NCBI GenBank assembly: GCA_008711295.1
Contig: VUYV01000099.1
Span: forward strand, 2,790,509-2,854,508
Reading direction: 5' to 3'
Source of the DNA: Anarhynchus alexandrinus
Taxonomy: Eukaryota > Chordata > Aves > Charadriiformes > Charadriidae
Length of the DNA: 64,000 bases
Position numbers and translations under genes: made by a program. Below, piece by piece: positions 34,976 to 47,125 of the stretch. Within the stretch, counting starts at the first letter, position 1, and the number at the start of each line of letters is the position of its first letter. The notes below the pieces were generated by a model that was not told where the DNA came from, made no database searches, and was given only the letters and a program-made list of their open reading frames with translations.

Positions 34976-37079
34976 AAGTAGAGACACATTATGTAGAAAG
35001 ACTGTATCAGTGCTTTTTCCCCTTCTACCTTTCTTCCCTGTAGTAAAAGCCAAGGGAGAGTTCAGTGCAGCTCAGCCAGCAGACCCACCACAGAAGATCA
35101 GATCTCCCTCTGCTCTCTTGCTTCCTTCCCCTCAGACACCAACAGGGACATGTTTTTATCTCATTTGATATGTTTTTATCCCATTTGTTACACGTGCAGC
35201 TGCCTCAGCAATCACATTGCCTCCTGCCTCTCAATCCCCCTTTGCCCTCAAGGTCTTCCCTTATTCTGCCTTTGGGATTTGATGTTACCAAGCTTCAAGA
35301 AGTTTTGTTTCATGCAGCTCTCATCTGGGAAGCATGCTCTATCTCTGTGCAGTAGAAGACTTTAAATCCATATCTTATGTTCCTCATATGTTCCTCAGAC
35401 TGTATCTCCCAAAGCTCTCAATTGGCTTCTCTGGTGTCTACCTCAAGCCTCTTGCTCTCACCCACTAGGTGAGCAACTACCCCTTTTTGGCACGGCAGGC
35501 CACTTAGCAACTTTTAAGGTCAGGGAGTACTGCACAGAGTAGTCCCTCTCCCATCACATGAGGCCAGCCTCCTCCTGTGCTCATACAGGACAGCTTTCCC
35601 TAAGATGTTTGGTAGCTGTAGATGGCTGGGAAGTTTCAGATTTATTGCATATGACTGAAAATACCTCTCTGCACAATGTAGTTCCCAACAGGAGCACCAG
35701 AAATGAACTATCTGTAAAGGACTGCAGTGCCATACACATACAATGAGCCCCAGCTGCTTTCTGGGAAACAGTCCACAGGCACAGAAACCGTGGCGCACTC
35801 AGAAAGCAGTCTGGGCTTCCAGCTGGTGAAGAACATGAAGTCACTACATCCAAAGACTACACTGAACAAGAAGAGGCAGTTATGGCAGCTATCGACTGCT
35901 TCAAGGAGATCCACTCTTGCTCTTGTGAGCTGGCCAATGCTCTTCAGCAGCCGCACACAAGGAGTAAAACACTAGCCTTAAAACAACATATTTCATAAGG
36001 AGATGAGGTCTGTTCAGGCACAAATGACAAACAGCCACATTACTCCTCTTTACCCACTAGCTAGCGTGGGAATAAAGCTCAGACACAGGAAAACTGCCTC
36101 TGTAGCAATGTCCTGCAGCTGTCAAAGAGTTGGCATGTGAACAAGTCAGGCACAGGAAGAAGAGAAGTGCTACTGCAACCCTGGCCAACTGAGCAATTTC
36201 AGAGTCTCAACATGACAGCACAAAAGTAGGTGACCATAGAAACATTCTCCCATCCCACTTTCTGTACAGCTTTGCCTTGGACATTCACATCTTGTCTCTA
36301 CTGACCTGTGGGAAGTACAGTAATATGTACACTTTGATCCAGCGATACTGACTTAAGACCCAGTCTTGTGTGGGAAGTGTTGACGAATTACCTCTGGTAG
36401 AGACTGAAAACACTCAACCAATTAACTGAGATTAGATTAGCTAATAGGTTTGGAAAAATGCTATGAATAAGATGTATGCAGCCACACATGTTTTTACTCA
36501 ATTACATGACAGTAGGACACATATTACTTCAAGCATCAAGGCTACACCAAATCAGATAAGCAATCCCACCTAAAACAAAAACCAGCAACATACTTCCCAC
36601 AGAAGTAAAACAACTTTGTACTAAGCCACAGTGGAATAAACTGACCAGAGATATAGTTTCTTCCCAACTCTGATCAGCTTCACAATCAATGCCTTAAAAA
36701 GCAAGAATTCATGTTCTTACTTTTTTAAAAATCTACTGTTACTACAGCAGTTTTATTACTTGTATTAGTATACAATGATGCACCTCTTATTCAGATCCTG
36801 TCTCAGTAAAGTCTATAAGGTTAGACCAGTTTGAAACATGGTCTATTTCCATTTAATTGAGAGCCAAGAAGGGTTAATATTAATACAATTGACTACTTTT
36901 CTGCCATTCACTAAATTGCGCACACCTATGGTGTTTTCTCTGCAAACTAAACACACCACATTTTTGCTCATACAGGACCCATCCTTCCAAGATGGCTATG
37001 ATTTTATTTTGGAGTAGGTCGGAAAGCAGGTCTGAAGTAGGTGTGCAGACAGGCAGGTCTTCTCTACCACTACTTCTTA
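34976..37079. other. intronic sequence, pyrimidine-rich in part
   Basis: 34976-35480 is C/T-rich on the + strand. Frames of up to 96 codons; no family recognised. The remainder is ordinary AT-rich intron. Confidence 0.5.
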
Positions 37080-38720
37080 GCAAGGAGTAAAAGAGGAAGA
37101 GCAGAGGACCAAGACCTGAGCTCTGTGGGCCTCCTAGAGGAAGCTTGATGGAGCTGGGTGTGAAAGAGCTTCTGAAGGACCTGTGAAGGAGTGCTGTAGT
37201 GACAGAACAAGAGAGGAGACAAATAAGTAAGGGACAAACAACATTTTCAGAAGAGCCAGCTTGATGGTGGTAAAGGCTGTTGGCTGGAACAACCTAAAAG
37301 ACTACCAGTTTTAAGCAATCACTTGTCACACTGCTTCTTCCACCCCCTCCTGTAAAGTCAGCTTATCTCCAGGAACTGCATGAAATACTGCCTACACACC
37401 CCAGTTCCTGTGGATCTGATGATATTTACCAAACTACTACTGCATCAAGGCAGATCCTGCTGTACCACACCTCAAAGCACTGAAAGTCATGCCAGAATTT
37501 GCTCCTCCTGGTAAGGAAAAGGCAAGAGAAGCTTAGGAGACAGGGAACGAGGGCCACAGCTCGGAAAAGTGGAAGATACTGGAAAAGTACAGTGGGGAAA
37601 ACGTGCTCATGGTGTTAAGGGGTATGGGATCAGGATGCTGGTCTGTGCAGGTTACGGTATACAACCGGGGAGAACACAGAGTTGCCAGAGTATGGTATAG
37701 TGACAAGGGAAGCTGTACACTGGTTTGTGATTTGAAGAACTAAGAAGATATAACAAGGGAAGTGGTAAACACGAGGTTACACAGACCATGGAACAGTCTC
37801 TGGTGACTGGGACTAGAGAATTTTCTCTTTAAAATGCTATTTCAGAGTTGCACCTCTAAATTCTGCTTGGAACCCATCTGAGAGCGGCTCTTGCAGCTTA
37901 GCAGTGAAGAAGTTAAAGACTGCCTACAAAGAAGCCACCAGAACCTCTGTCTAGAAGTTTCCAGGGACCTTCAAAAGGTGTAAGCTGTACTGGAAGCAAC
38001 CTAGGAGAGAACTGGAAGAGAGAAGCTCAAGGACATGAATGGAGTGTTATCTGTGAGCGCTGAGATGCAGGGAGGAGGGCAATCACTAGTGCAATGAGAT
38101 AAAAGAAAAGTTTTCTCTAAGGTGGAGAGGTAAACTCTTCAGATCCCAAAGTATTGTAAGGGAGCAGACAAGCAAGCAGAAGAGCAGAAATTTCCGGAAA
38201 AGACCTGACAAGTAATGAGAAAACACTTGTAGAAGATGAAAAGAAAGCAAGTTAGAGGATGAGAAGGCAGAAATGTTGTGCTGAATATTGTCATTCTCTC
38301 TCTCATTTGGAGTGGGGAGCAGTGAGACCATGGGCAACAAATACTGAAGAGGGGTTGAAGGTAAGCCACACACAAAAAAAGCATTTCTCTCTCTGGCCAC
38401 GGTGGGTGGTTAGAGCAGTTTCACTAGGAAGAGTACAAAACCAAAGGAAGGGAGAATCCGTTTGTAACACAGGAGAGCTCACAGTGGTCCCAGACTTCTG
38501 GTGGGGTAAGAACAGCAGTACACTGTGTGGTGAACCAGGGTAGACCTGGTGGAAGATAAGAGAAGCAAAGGAATAGGTAGCAAGGAAAAAGAGGACAGGG
38601 AGAAGAAAACACCTGTCAATGGAGGAAAAGAAGCAGATATAAGGTAATATAAGGAAAGTAAATGAGTTGTCATAAGTGATGCAACAGGTCACAGAAGAAA
38701 AAAAAAGCAATAAATTGTGA
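37080..38720. other. purine-rich (+ strand) intronic stretch
   Basis: Over about 1.6 kb the + strand is visibly A/G-rich (agaggaagagcagagg, ggaagagagaagctcaagg, aggacagggagaagaaaac), so the ST3GAL3 pre-mRNA would be pyrimidine-rich here. Long minus-strand frames (38303-38710, 135 codons) result from this bias and are rich in F, L and S. No mobile element recognised. Confidence 0.45.
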
Positions 38721-38854
38721 GATTTGAGCCACTATATACACAGTAAAACTTTAAATAGGTTCACACTGCATGATCTTCAATTATAGGAGTTGTGCTAGTC
38801 TGTGTCATACCATGGTCATCTAAATGTTTAGAAGTCTATTTTTAATATTCCTTT

Positions 38855-39105
38855 TAAAGCGTTTTCCTGGTAAGCAAGTTTATTGTCTTGTGGTTTTTCA
38901 AGTCCCTTTGCAAGTTTAGGTAATATATTTGCTCCTTCTGTTCCTGCAGCTGAAAGTCTGATTTTAACGAGCGATTGCACATTTTGGTTAGCAGCTCAAT
39001 CATTACATTCTTAAGCCTCTTTAAAATTCCTAGATGTATACAGTCCAGGACGGGTGATTTAGCGCTTATTAGTTTAGCGGTGAGAGAGACCAGAGACACT
39101 GCTTC
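38855..39105 (-). mobile_element. decayed CR1 ORF2 fragment, start of RT domain
   Basis: The minus-strand frame contains KLISAKSPVLDCIHLGILKR followed by LKNVMIELLTKM. This resembles the CR1 ORF2 segment at the start of the reverse-transcriptase domain (remembered as DKSMGPDGIHPRVLKELADV), with the key G-P-D-G replaced. At DNA level the + strand atgtatacagtccaggacgg corresponds to the CR1 antisense phrase for the same site. Old and short. Confidence 0.7.
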
Positions 39106-39511
39106 AGAGAGATTTTACTGTTCTGAAGTTGGTTCCTAAGTGTACGGGGCTTGAAAGCAAAAAGATAGGGCAGATTTACAAACCCATAATGAAGAGGAGA
39201 GCTAAGGCTTGAACGGGATACAGTCTATCCTCCACCTCTTTCCTGTCTGTACAAATGAAAACAAAATGCCTCTACTTAAAGTAACTTTCAAAAAATACTT
39301 GCTGCTACTATGGGCAGAAGCATGAAGAATAAGCCCTCCAACTAGTTTTAGTGATAGCTTCCATGGTACTCTACCTCTCGATCAGTGGGGTTCTTTCTAA
39401 ACGATTAGCAAGGGTGCAATTAAGGAAACTGAAGGAAGAAAGATAATTCAAAGATGAATGAGGCCTTTATTCAAGGTATCTCTGAGAAGGAGCAGAGACC
39501 ATAAGACAAGC

Positions 39512-40168
39512 AAAGATGAAGGTCCTGGTGGACAAGCTGAACACAAGCCAGCATTGCGCCCTCACGGCAAAGGCAGCCAACAGCATCCCGGGCTGCATGA
39601 GGCAGAGGGCTGCCGGCTGGGCGAGCGAGGGGATCCTTCCCCTCGGCTCAGCACTGGGGGAGGCGCTGCTGGAGGGCTGGGTCCAGTGCTGGGCTCCCCA
39701 CTACAAGAGTAACATGGACATGTTGGAGCAAGTCCAATGAGCTAAGATGATTAAGGGATTGGAGCATCTGCTGTATGAGGGGAGACTGAGAGAGCTGGGA
39801 TTGTTTAGCCTTGAGCAGAGAAGGCTCAGGAGGATCTTATCAATGTGCATAAATACCTGATGGGGGCAGTCAAGAAGGCAGAGAGACTCTTCTCAGTGGT
39901 GCCCAATGTGCAGGGCAATAGGAAAAAACTGAAATACAAGGAACTCCATTCAAAATAAGAAAAACAACTTTTAGTGCAAGGGTGGTCAGACACAGGAACA
40001 GGTTGCCCAGAGAGTCTGTAGAGTTTCCATCTGTGGAGACAGTCAAACCCAACTGAACATAACCCTGAGCAACCTGTCCCAGGTGACCCTGCTTTGAGCG
40101 GTTGGGTTGGACTTGACCATCTCCAGAGGTCCCTGCCCACCCCACCTAGTCAGTGATTCTGTGATCTT
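39512..40168 (+). mobile_element. CR1, C-terminal ORF2 plus 3' end
   Basis: A 5'-truncated CR1 LINE of about 660 bp. The + strand encodes VLVDKLNTSQHCALTAKAAN, then SIPGCMRQRA and LEGWVQCWAPHYKSNMDMLE, the C-terminal part of CR1 ORF2. It continues as KMIKGLEHLLYEGRLRELGL after a stop at the Q-V-Q position, and ends in the 3' tail gggttggacttgaccatctc ... gattctgtgatc. Stops and frameshifts interrupt the frame, so it is dead. The 3' terminal repeat is reduced to about one unit. A frame from 39458 begins upstream of the element and is only partly CR1. Confidence 0.92.
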
Positions 40169-43100
40169 TCTTCCCACGGAGCAAGGAACATTAAAGTTGT
40201 AAGAGTTCAATTCCTATCCAAGTCAAAGCTCAGAAACAAGGGCCTGCTACAACTCCATTTTATACAAACGCTGTTATTCTTGCTGACCTCAATCAGCCTA
40301 ATCAAGTGATAAGATTACAAAACAGAAAAAAAGGCATTTAATTTGATCACTACCAGTAGCTTTTCCACTGACCTAATGCTTCACCAGAGAGAGCTTGTGA
40401 ACACTGGATTAATGCATATGACTACAAGATTTCATCCTCTGGAAATCACAGCTTAAATCTGCAATTCAACAAAACTGGAAATCTGTAGCTTTAATGTCAT
40501 CCCATTGCTAATGGGCATATTTTCCTGGCATAAAACACACAAGGAAAATTTCACCAATTGAGGCTCGTGTTTAAGTGTAAATCCCTAGACTCTTATTCTG
40601 GACTGAGGGTGCCCATACAAATTTGATGCCTTCTGCAGAATTGATATACGGAAAGCAAAGAACTACTCCTTTCAGTTCATGCTAAAGAAGAGAAATTAAT
40701 TAAGCAAAATGGGTAAGCTTGAGTCTCGATATTTGCAGTTTAGTCAAAGGTCTCCTAAGTACACAGATGCCCAATGTCTACCCACACCATTTAACACATT
40801 CGCAGTTTAAGTGAAGCAGTAGGACTGATAAATAAGTTAACATCAGAGGTCTGTGACACAATGGGGAACTGTGTCGGGAGACGCAGGACTAACATACAGC
40901 CAGCAGTGCTGCTGCAGGCAAGGACGAAAGGACAGTGACAGAGCAGAGATTAAAAGAACAAGAAAGCCCAGCACATCCAGCAAGCATGCACATTATGGCA
41001 TTGCTGCAAAATGTTGTGTTGTAAAGAAAACTGATAATAAAAGTGACAACTACTCCTCCCTAATTTGATTTTTTTTTAAGCTTGTCTTCAGCACAGTCCT
41101 CTGACAAACGACAGAAACTGTGAAACTTATAAACTAATATAAATTTATACAACTAATAAGTATGAACAGGGAAGCTGCTTCACTTTTGTCCTCAAGTCAA
41201 ATTAATAACTCAACAATCTGTCAATTGCTCTATTAGTCATAGCTCCCAATAACCTTATGAAACATGTAGTGATTAGCAGAGAGGTCAGAAATTTGCAAAT
41301 GATGCAGCTCAGATCTTGTTTCATAATTTGTACCCATGAACCATCTTGCCCAGCACAAAGCAGGACATTTCCTGAATCCAAACACACCATGGGAGAAATA
41401 GGGACTTCAGTTTATCTGATCTGAGGTTTCATTTCTACATCATCTCAGCATCGACCCAGCTGATCTGACAAAAGGTACTAAGCAAGAGACGAGAAAAGAA
41501 ATAGCCGTTGGCACTTGGGTTACATTGGCAGCTAGATGGCAGGTTTTTTTCTCCAGAAGTACTATCAAAGCCTGAGTCCAAAAAGGTCTCGGAGGCCAGA
41601 GCCTCCCAGGCATGGAAGAGCCTGCGGACATTCAAAAAGCGGGTAGCTCACTTAGGACTGTAACAATCCCAGGCAGAATCCTTCTGGTGAGGCCAAGGTT
41701 CCTAACTACACAAACACCGCGTTTCAGTGATTTAGCAAAGGCTGTCAAACCCACGAACTGCTGTGGCTTCTGTAATTCACAGGGCATGGAACTGTCCTTC
41801 ATCCAGAGATCTGCCCCTCCTGCTTCCCAGCAGCCATCCTAGAGCGGGCCCTGTTACCTTCTTCTGGAAGCACCTTAGTCTGCTGAGCCCTTCCTTCATT
41901 ATCTTTCCTTATCCAAACGAAGGAGGAAGAAAAGCTGAAGTTAATCCTTTGCCTGGTGGTAAAGTAGGCACCAAGTCTGCTACATTTATTCCCGAGCCAC
42001 CTATAACTTTCTCACTCTATTTTCTCTTGAATAGTCCTATGACATGACCGAGTCAGAAATTATTTTGAGATAAAACTTATCAGAACAGTTTAACCATTAC
42101 CACGTTACATCAGTTGAAGGGATGGGCAGCATGAAGGATGCCTTTCCATCTCCGTGTGAAATCTTGTGCTTTAGTAACTTTCAGTGTTTGAGGTCAACAT
42201 TTTCAAAATAGGATACCCACAGTTCAGTTTCCTAAGTCAATTTAAGTAAAATAAGTCTAAAAAACTTTGGCCTGGATTTCAGAGGTGCTGAATGCATTCG
42301 TGCCTTACAGGGCTGTAGCATATATAGCTACAAAGTTGGACTTTAAGGTACATAAAACATGGGTATAGACTAAACTTTGGAAATGGTGGTTTAAGGTCAA
42401 AGATTTGAAACTGATCACAAAAGAAACCAGAGTCAGCTTGTGAAAATATTTTCTATGCATTTTTTTCTTAGGACATTTATGCCACAGCAGTATAAAGCAT
42501 CAGGCACACAGCAAACAATTAGAGTTATGGCTTCATTGAGCACATTCTTTTCTCTCTTTTTAAATAAATTTTAAAAACCAACATTAATATTACATTGCAG
42601 TGGGGGATCCATGCCCACAAACGTCCCCTTTTTGAAGCATAATCCATAATGGATGCGCTTTTAATAAGCACCTTAGACATTGCGGAAATGTCACCAGAAG
42701 TACTAATGGACTAATGTCTGCTGTGAAACGTACTGACTGCTTCCACATAGCTGTGCTAATGCTTATTTTCATACATGAATTCCTAGTGCTTGCAAGACTG
42801 TGACACACACACACTTTGAATATTGCTCTGGTACCTCAGCTGGCTTCTTTCCTTCTATAACTACTTTTTACAGCACTTGCAGGAGATGTGCTCTTTTAGA
42901 AAGAAATAAAAAGAAATCTATACTTTTCTGTGGCACAGGTCCCAGCAGGCAGAGCTTTTATGCTTATAATTGAATTATTCTAGCTTCCCCTTCAGTCTTC
43001 CAGATACCAAGCTACAGACATAGCTATTGGGCTTTTTTTTTTATTACCCCCTCACTGTAGGCAAACCAAGACAGTGAATTCAGAGTTGCATCCATTAAAC

Positions 43101-46100
43101 TCAGAGGGTACAAACAAGCACTGCAGAAAACACTGACAAACCACACTAAATTAGCACCTTGCAAGAATTCCCATTACTAGTCTTCATTTTCTGCCTAGTT
43201 CCAAACTAGAGGAAATTTAATACGCTATGCTTAACCGACACAGGCGAGAAGAAAACCTCTTCTCTTTCCCCGTGGCCAAAATGCTTTGCCAGTTGTCTGC
43301 AACTCGAAAGACAACAAAATAAGAGCTTCTCTTCCCTCCTCATCAGCATAATTCAGAGCATCTGTAAATGAAAATTGTAAGGAGAAATAGCAAAGGCAGC
43401 AAAGGACTCAACATTTAGAAATCTCCTGTGAGGCTGATCCTTAACGTTTATACCGTCTATTATATTAGTACCATGGTCACTTTAAAATGATTTCCATCTT
43501 TGCACATTTCTGTTATTTGTTAATAAAATGCAGTTCTACTCTTCTGCAATGCACAGAGTTGTCCTTCAGGACGGTCACAATGCATTTAGATAGACTCCAC
43601 CTCCCTCTGATTAATGAACACAACTGAGAAATACAACATAAAAACTGATGAATGGTCTAACCTACCTTGAGGTCAGGGACCTTGCAGCACAACCACATTA
43701 TGGAATGGAATGCTGTGTGAGGACCTCAGCCTACTGCCGAGACAACCTGTCAGGCAGGCACACATAGTGGCATGCCGCACTGAGGCAAGAGCTTGGTCCC
43801 AAAAGCAGCAGACCCATGACAGAGAGAATAAAGCTACCTGTGAGGCCTACAAGCTCTGCCCCAAGAGCCACAGATGACCTCCTCCTCGTTCCAAAGGCAG
43901 GTTCATCTCCACCGCTTCATGCCTAGTGTACGCACTACATAACATACTGCTCAAACTTACCACATTCAAACTCGCAGGGTAGTTTGTGGCAACCTCTGGC
44001 AGACAAAGGGTATGCAATTCAAATCGAGTTTCTTTTCCTTCAGCCAGACAGATGAGCTTTCTTCTGCCTCATCTTGTTTTTCTCCCTAGTCCCAGGTACC
44101 CAGATACAAGGATTAAATAATTCTGAATATTTTACAGGAAAATATCATCTAATAATTTGTCTTCGCAATTAAATCCACCATAGGTTTGCAAACAGCTTGT
44201 ATGAGCTGTCAGAATGTTCCCAGATTTGCTTGGAAAGACAAAAAGATTTTATGTTTAACTCAGCTAACAGTTAAGTGGTTGGCAGTAACTGTCCACAGAG
44301 CCCTGCAGAGGCCAATAAGCCTGAATTTAATGGAGCGGAAAAGAGAGAGTTAGTGAAAGGAGGCAGATCTTGTCGCTGGAAGTATGACAAATGAGGAGGA
44401 TGAACTCAACAGCCGTTTTACAAGAGACTAAAAGGAGCAATACAAGTGTAAACAAGAGGAGGAAGAAGCACATTACTGTAATAATACTAAAAAGAGAAAG
44501 TCCCAGCTCAGGGCTCAGCTATGTGAAGAGGAGGCAGCTTGATGTTTTTTGTAGATCAATTTTGGAGCAGAATCCCATGGGTTATGCCTCTACATGGGTA
44601 TACTATTTGGGTTACATTTAGCAATCGGGTCTTGTTATTTAGCAACACAGATGCAGGACTTGCTGATTCATACAAGCCAACCCAGAACACAAAGTGTTTG
44701 GGTTCTCTTTTCCTGTTAAAGTCTTCGTTATTTACTGCCTGCAAGATTGCACTGAAGTTCCAGCCAAAACTCATTTCTGCTGTTTCCAATGTACATTCCA
44801 AACACAAAAAACATGGCACCACATCAAATGTTAAAGTAAGATCATTATCATCCAGCTGCCAAACAGTTCCTACAGGTTCAGAGGCAGAGAGTAACAGAAA
44901 TCATGAGCAGTTGCTCACCAGAACGAGCTGACAAGTGTTTTCACACTTGCAGTATCACGCAATGGTATCACAGCATAGCAGGAGACATGGTGGTCTACAG
45001 GACGAATAGAAGATTTTACCATGGAAGGAAAAGGATACAGAAGGCAGTGGCTCATAACCCCAGGGCTACTCAGAGAGGACAGCATGCAGAACTGTAGAAC
45101 CATCAGAAAGACTCAGCACAGAAAGGGCAGAAAAATCTTTTGCCAGCACAATAATCCAGTAGCCTCCAGGAATGTTATTCACAACGTTAATCACGGCAGA
45201 GCCTGAGGACCAAAGCTGAGGTCCTACTGTGCTATGCAGCGTAAAACCACTGACCAGCACATGCAAAAACATCTGTCATTCATTTAGACAGATAAGAGAA
45301 AGGCAACACAAATCTCACAAGCAGAAGGAACTACATAATGGCAGTAGTTATTTTAGCTCCAGAATCTGAGAAACGGGTTTAGGCCAGAACGACATAACAC
45401 AGCATGAAGAAACCAAGGCAATACTACAAGGATAATTTTAATGAAATACCTAGAAAGTTCTAAGGCAGCTGTAGGCAATGAAGCCAGGAAGGCCTTAGAA
45501 TACAGATGTAAATGAGTCAGTTCAGTACTTTGGCAAATTTAAGGAAGTTCAGACTGAAAAGCTGAAAAGAATTCCACAGTCCAACCACCTTCAGGATTTG
45601 TTTGAATTTCTTGTATCTATTTAGCTGTTGCAGCTCTTTAAACTTCCCTAAACCCAAGGTGACCTTTAAAAAAAAAAAAAAACCTGAAAAATTTGCCAGC
45701 ACATACAAACATATTCTAAAACATGCTGTCCGGAACAAACAGTCTTCAGAACAGGGCACCAAATAGTCTCTATAATAAACCACGAGCAATTAGTCTGCTG
45801 GGAAACACATTAGCTCATTTCATTTCAGCAGAGTAAAGGTGGCTGTCATGCTTCAGGGGTGATGTGAACTGTGGGGTCTTTTCCTGAGTGACCCTTACTG
45901 AAAGCCCACCAGTTTGTACCTGCCAGAGGGAACTGAGAGAGTTTCCAAGGCCTGGGAGGCAAAGCTTTGCACTGGCCCGCTGCAAATCACCGAGGTACTC
46001 CCTCCCCAGCCCTTCTGCTCCCTTTAAATGCCCTGGAGACCCTGAACCCCCTGGTCCACCAGCACGCTCTGTCTCAGACTTATCTGCTGTCTCCAAGACT

Positions 46101-46914
46101 GCCAGTTCTATCCTGTTCCTCCTTGCTTCCTAAAACTAAAGAATTTGTAAAGTGAAAAAAAAATATCTATCGAACTTCATACAGAGTCACCTTTTTAGAT
46201 ACAAAGGTAGAAATATAGAATGCACACGTGAATAAACAAACATAAGACGTAACTCTAATCTATGCCTTGCAACATAATCCTCTCCTGGCTCTTTTCACCA
46301 CCACTCCTCTAAAATGCCTGTACTCAAATTTAAACGCGAAAGCCACGTACCCACAATTCAGTTACTTCACCTTCTAATGCACTTAGTCTTGCCATCTTCA
46401 GCTTCTAGGGAGTTCCAAGACTGGAAGTGACTTTCAGCTTTTTTGGGCCCTCTTATACTGTTTTCGACCTAAGGTTTGGGTAGGCACATGCTATCTAGAA
46501 CCAGCTCTTTCAAAATGGGATAGCTGGAGGTCCAAAAAAGTTGAGAAGAGACACCTGTCTCAGGTTCTCCTCTGAACCATTACTGTGCTTTGGGGAGCCT
46601 ACAGACAGCTAGGAAGCAGTACGACTAGGACACGTGCATGCTAAACACGCTTCCTGAAACAGGATTTATGAAGTGCTGTAGAAGACTTAAAAATGCTGTG
46701 AATAACGAAGGTTACCACTTTATTTATAAAAAAAGTAAACAGAGATGTAGCCCAAGAGGGGTAAAGGAGGGCCATGTCCTACACAATCTGTGCACTGCAT
46801 CCATACGGAAAAGCAGATGGAGCCAAGAGGAGTGCTCTGAGGACAAACAGAGGAGAGGGAGGGAAGTGATCGCCTTGCATGAGAGAGAAACCAACCCAGG
46901 GCTGCGGCATGGAG
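40169..46914. other. intronic sequence, nothing firmly recognised
   Basis: About 6.7 kb of intron. Simple tracts are a T run near 43033-43041 and an A run near 45667-45681. The longest ATG frame is 130 codons (44539-44931, plus) without recognisable features. The repeat-poor, mixed-composition text near 41200-41440 could be a conserved element, but nothing in it can be named. Confidence 0.5.
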
Positions 46915-47125
46915 TGTCGTGGTTTAGGCCGAAGTGGGCACTGGGGACGTGGGGCACCACAGATGGGACCGACAGATGCTCCCCCCCACCTCTCTTCAAA
47001 GAGAGAGGCAGAGGAAGGAAAAAGAGACTTTTGAGTTTAGAAGGAACTAGAGTACTTTAATGAAATAGTAGTAACAAAATAAAATGAAAATAATGAAACA
47101 TATACAAAACACAGAGCAAACCCTG
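46915..47125 (-). mobile_element. avian ERV LTR fragment
   Basis: Begins tgtcgtggtttaggccg, the terminal motif typical of a second group of avian ERVL-like LTRs, followed by a C-run with ccacctctcttc, a purine-rich segment, and an AT-rich stretch with ttaatgaaatagtagtaac. The opposite end of the LTR is not found, so this is truncated or deleted. By analogy with the LTR at 27551 its sense is minus. No viral coding sequence adjoins it. Confidence 0.65.

Noticed and set aside
38303..38710. 135-codon minus-strand frame rich in F, L and S
   Set aside because: Explained by the purine/pyrimidine strand bias of the region; no conserved motif.
39458..39740. overlapping frames of 84 and 74 codons
   Set aside because: These are pieces of the CR1 ORF2 C-terminus with added upstream sequence, interrupted by stops.
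44539..44931. 130-codon + strand frame
   Set aside because: No recognisable domain, no splice or promoter evidence, and an overlapping minus-strand frame of 88 codons.
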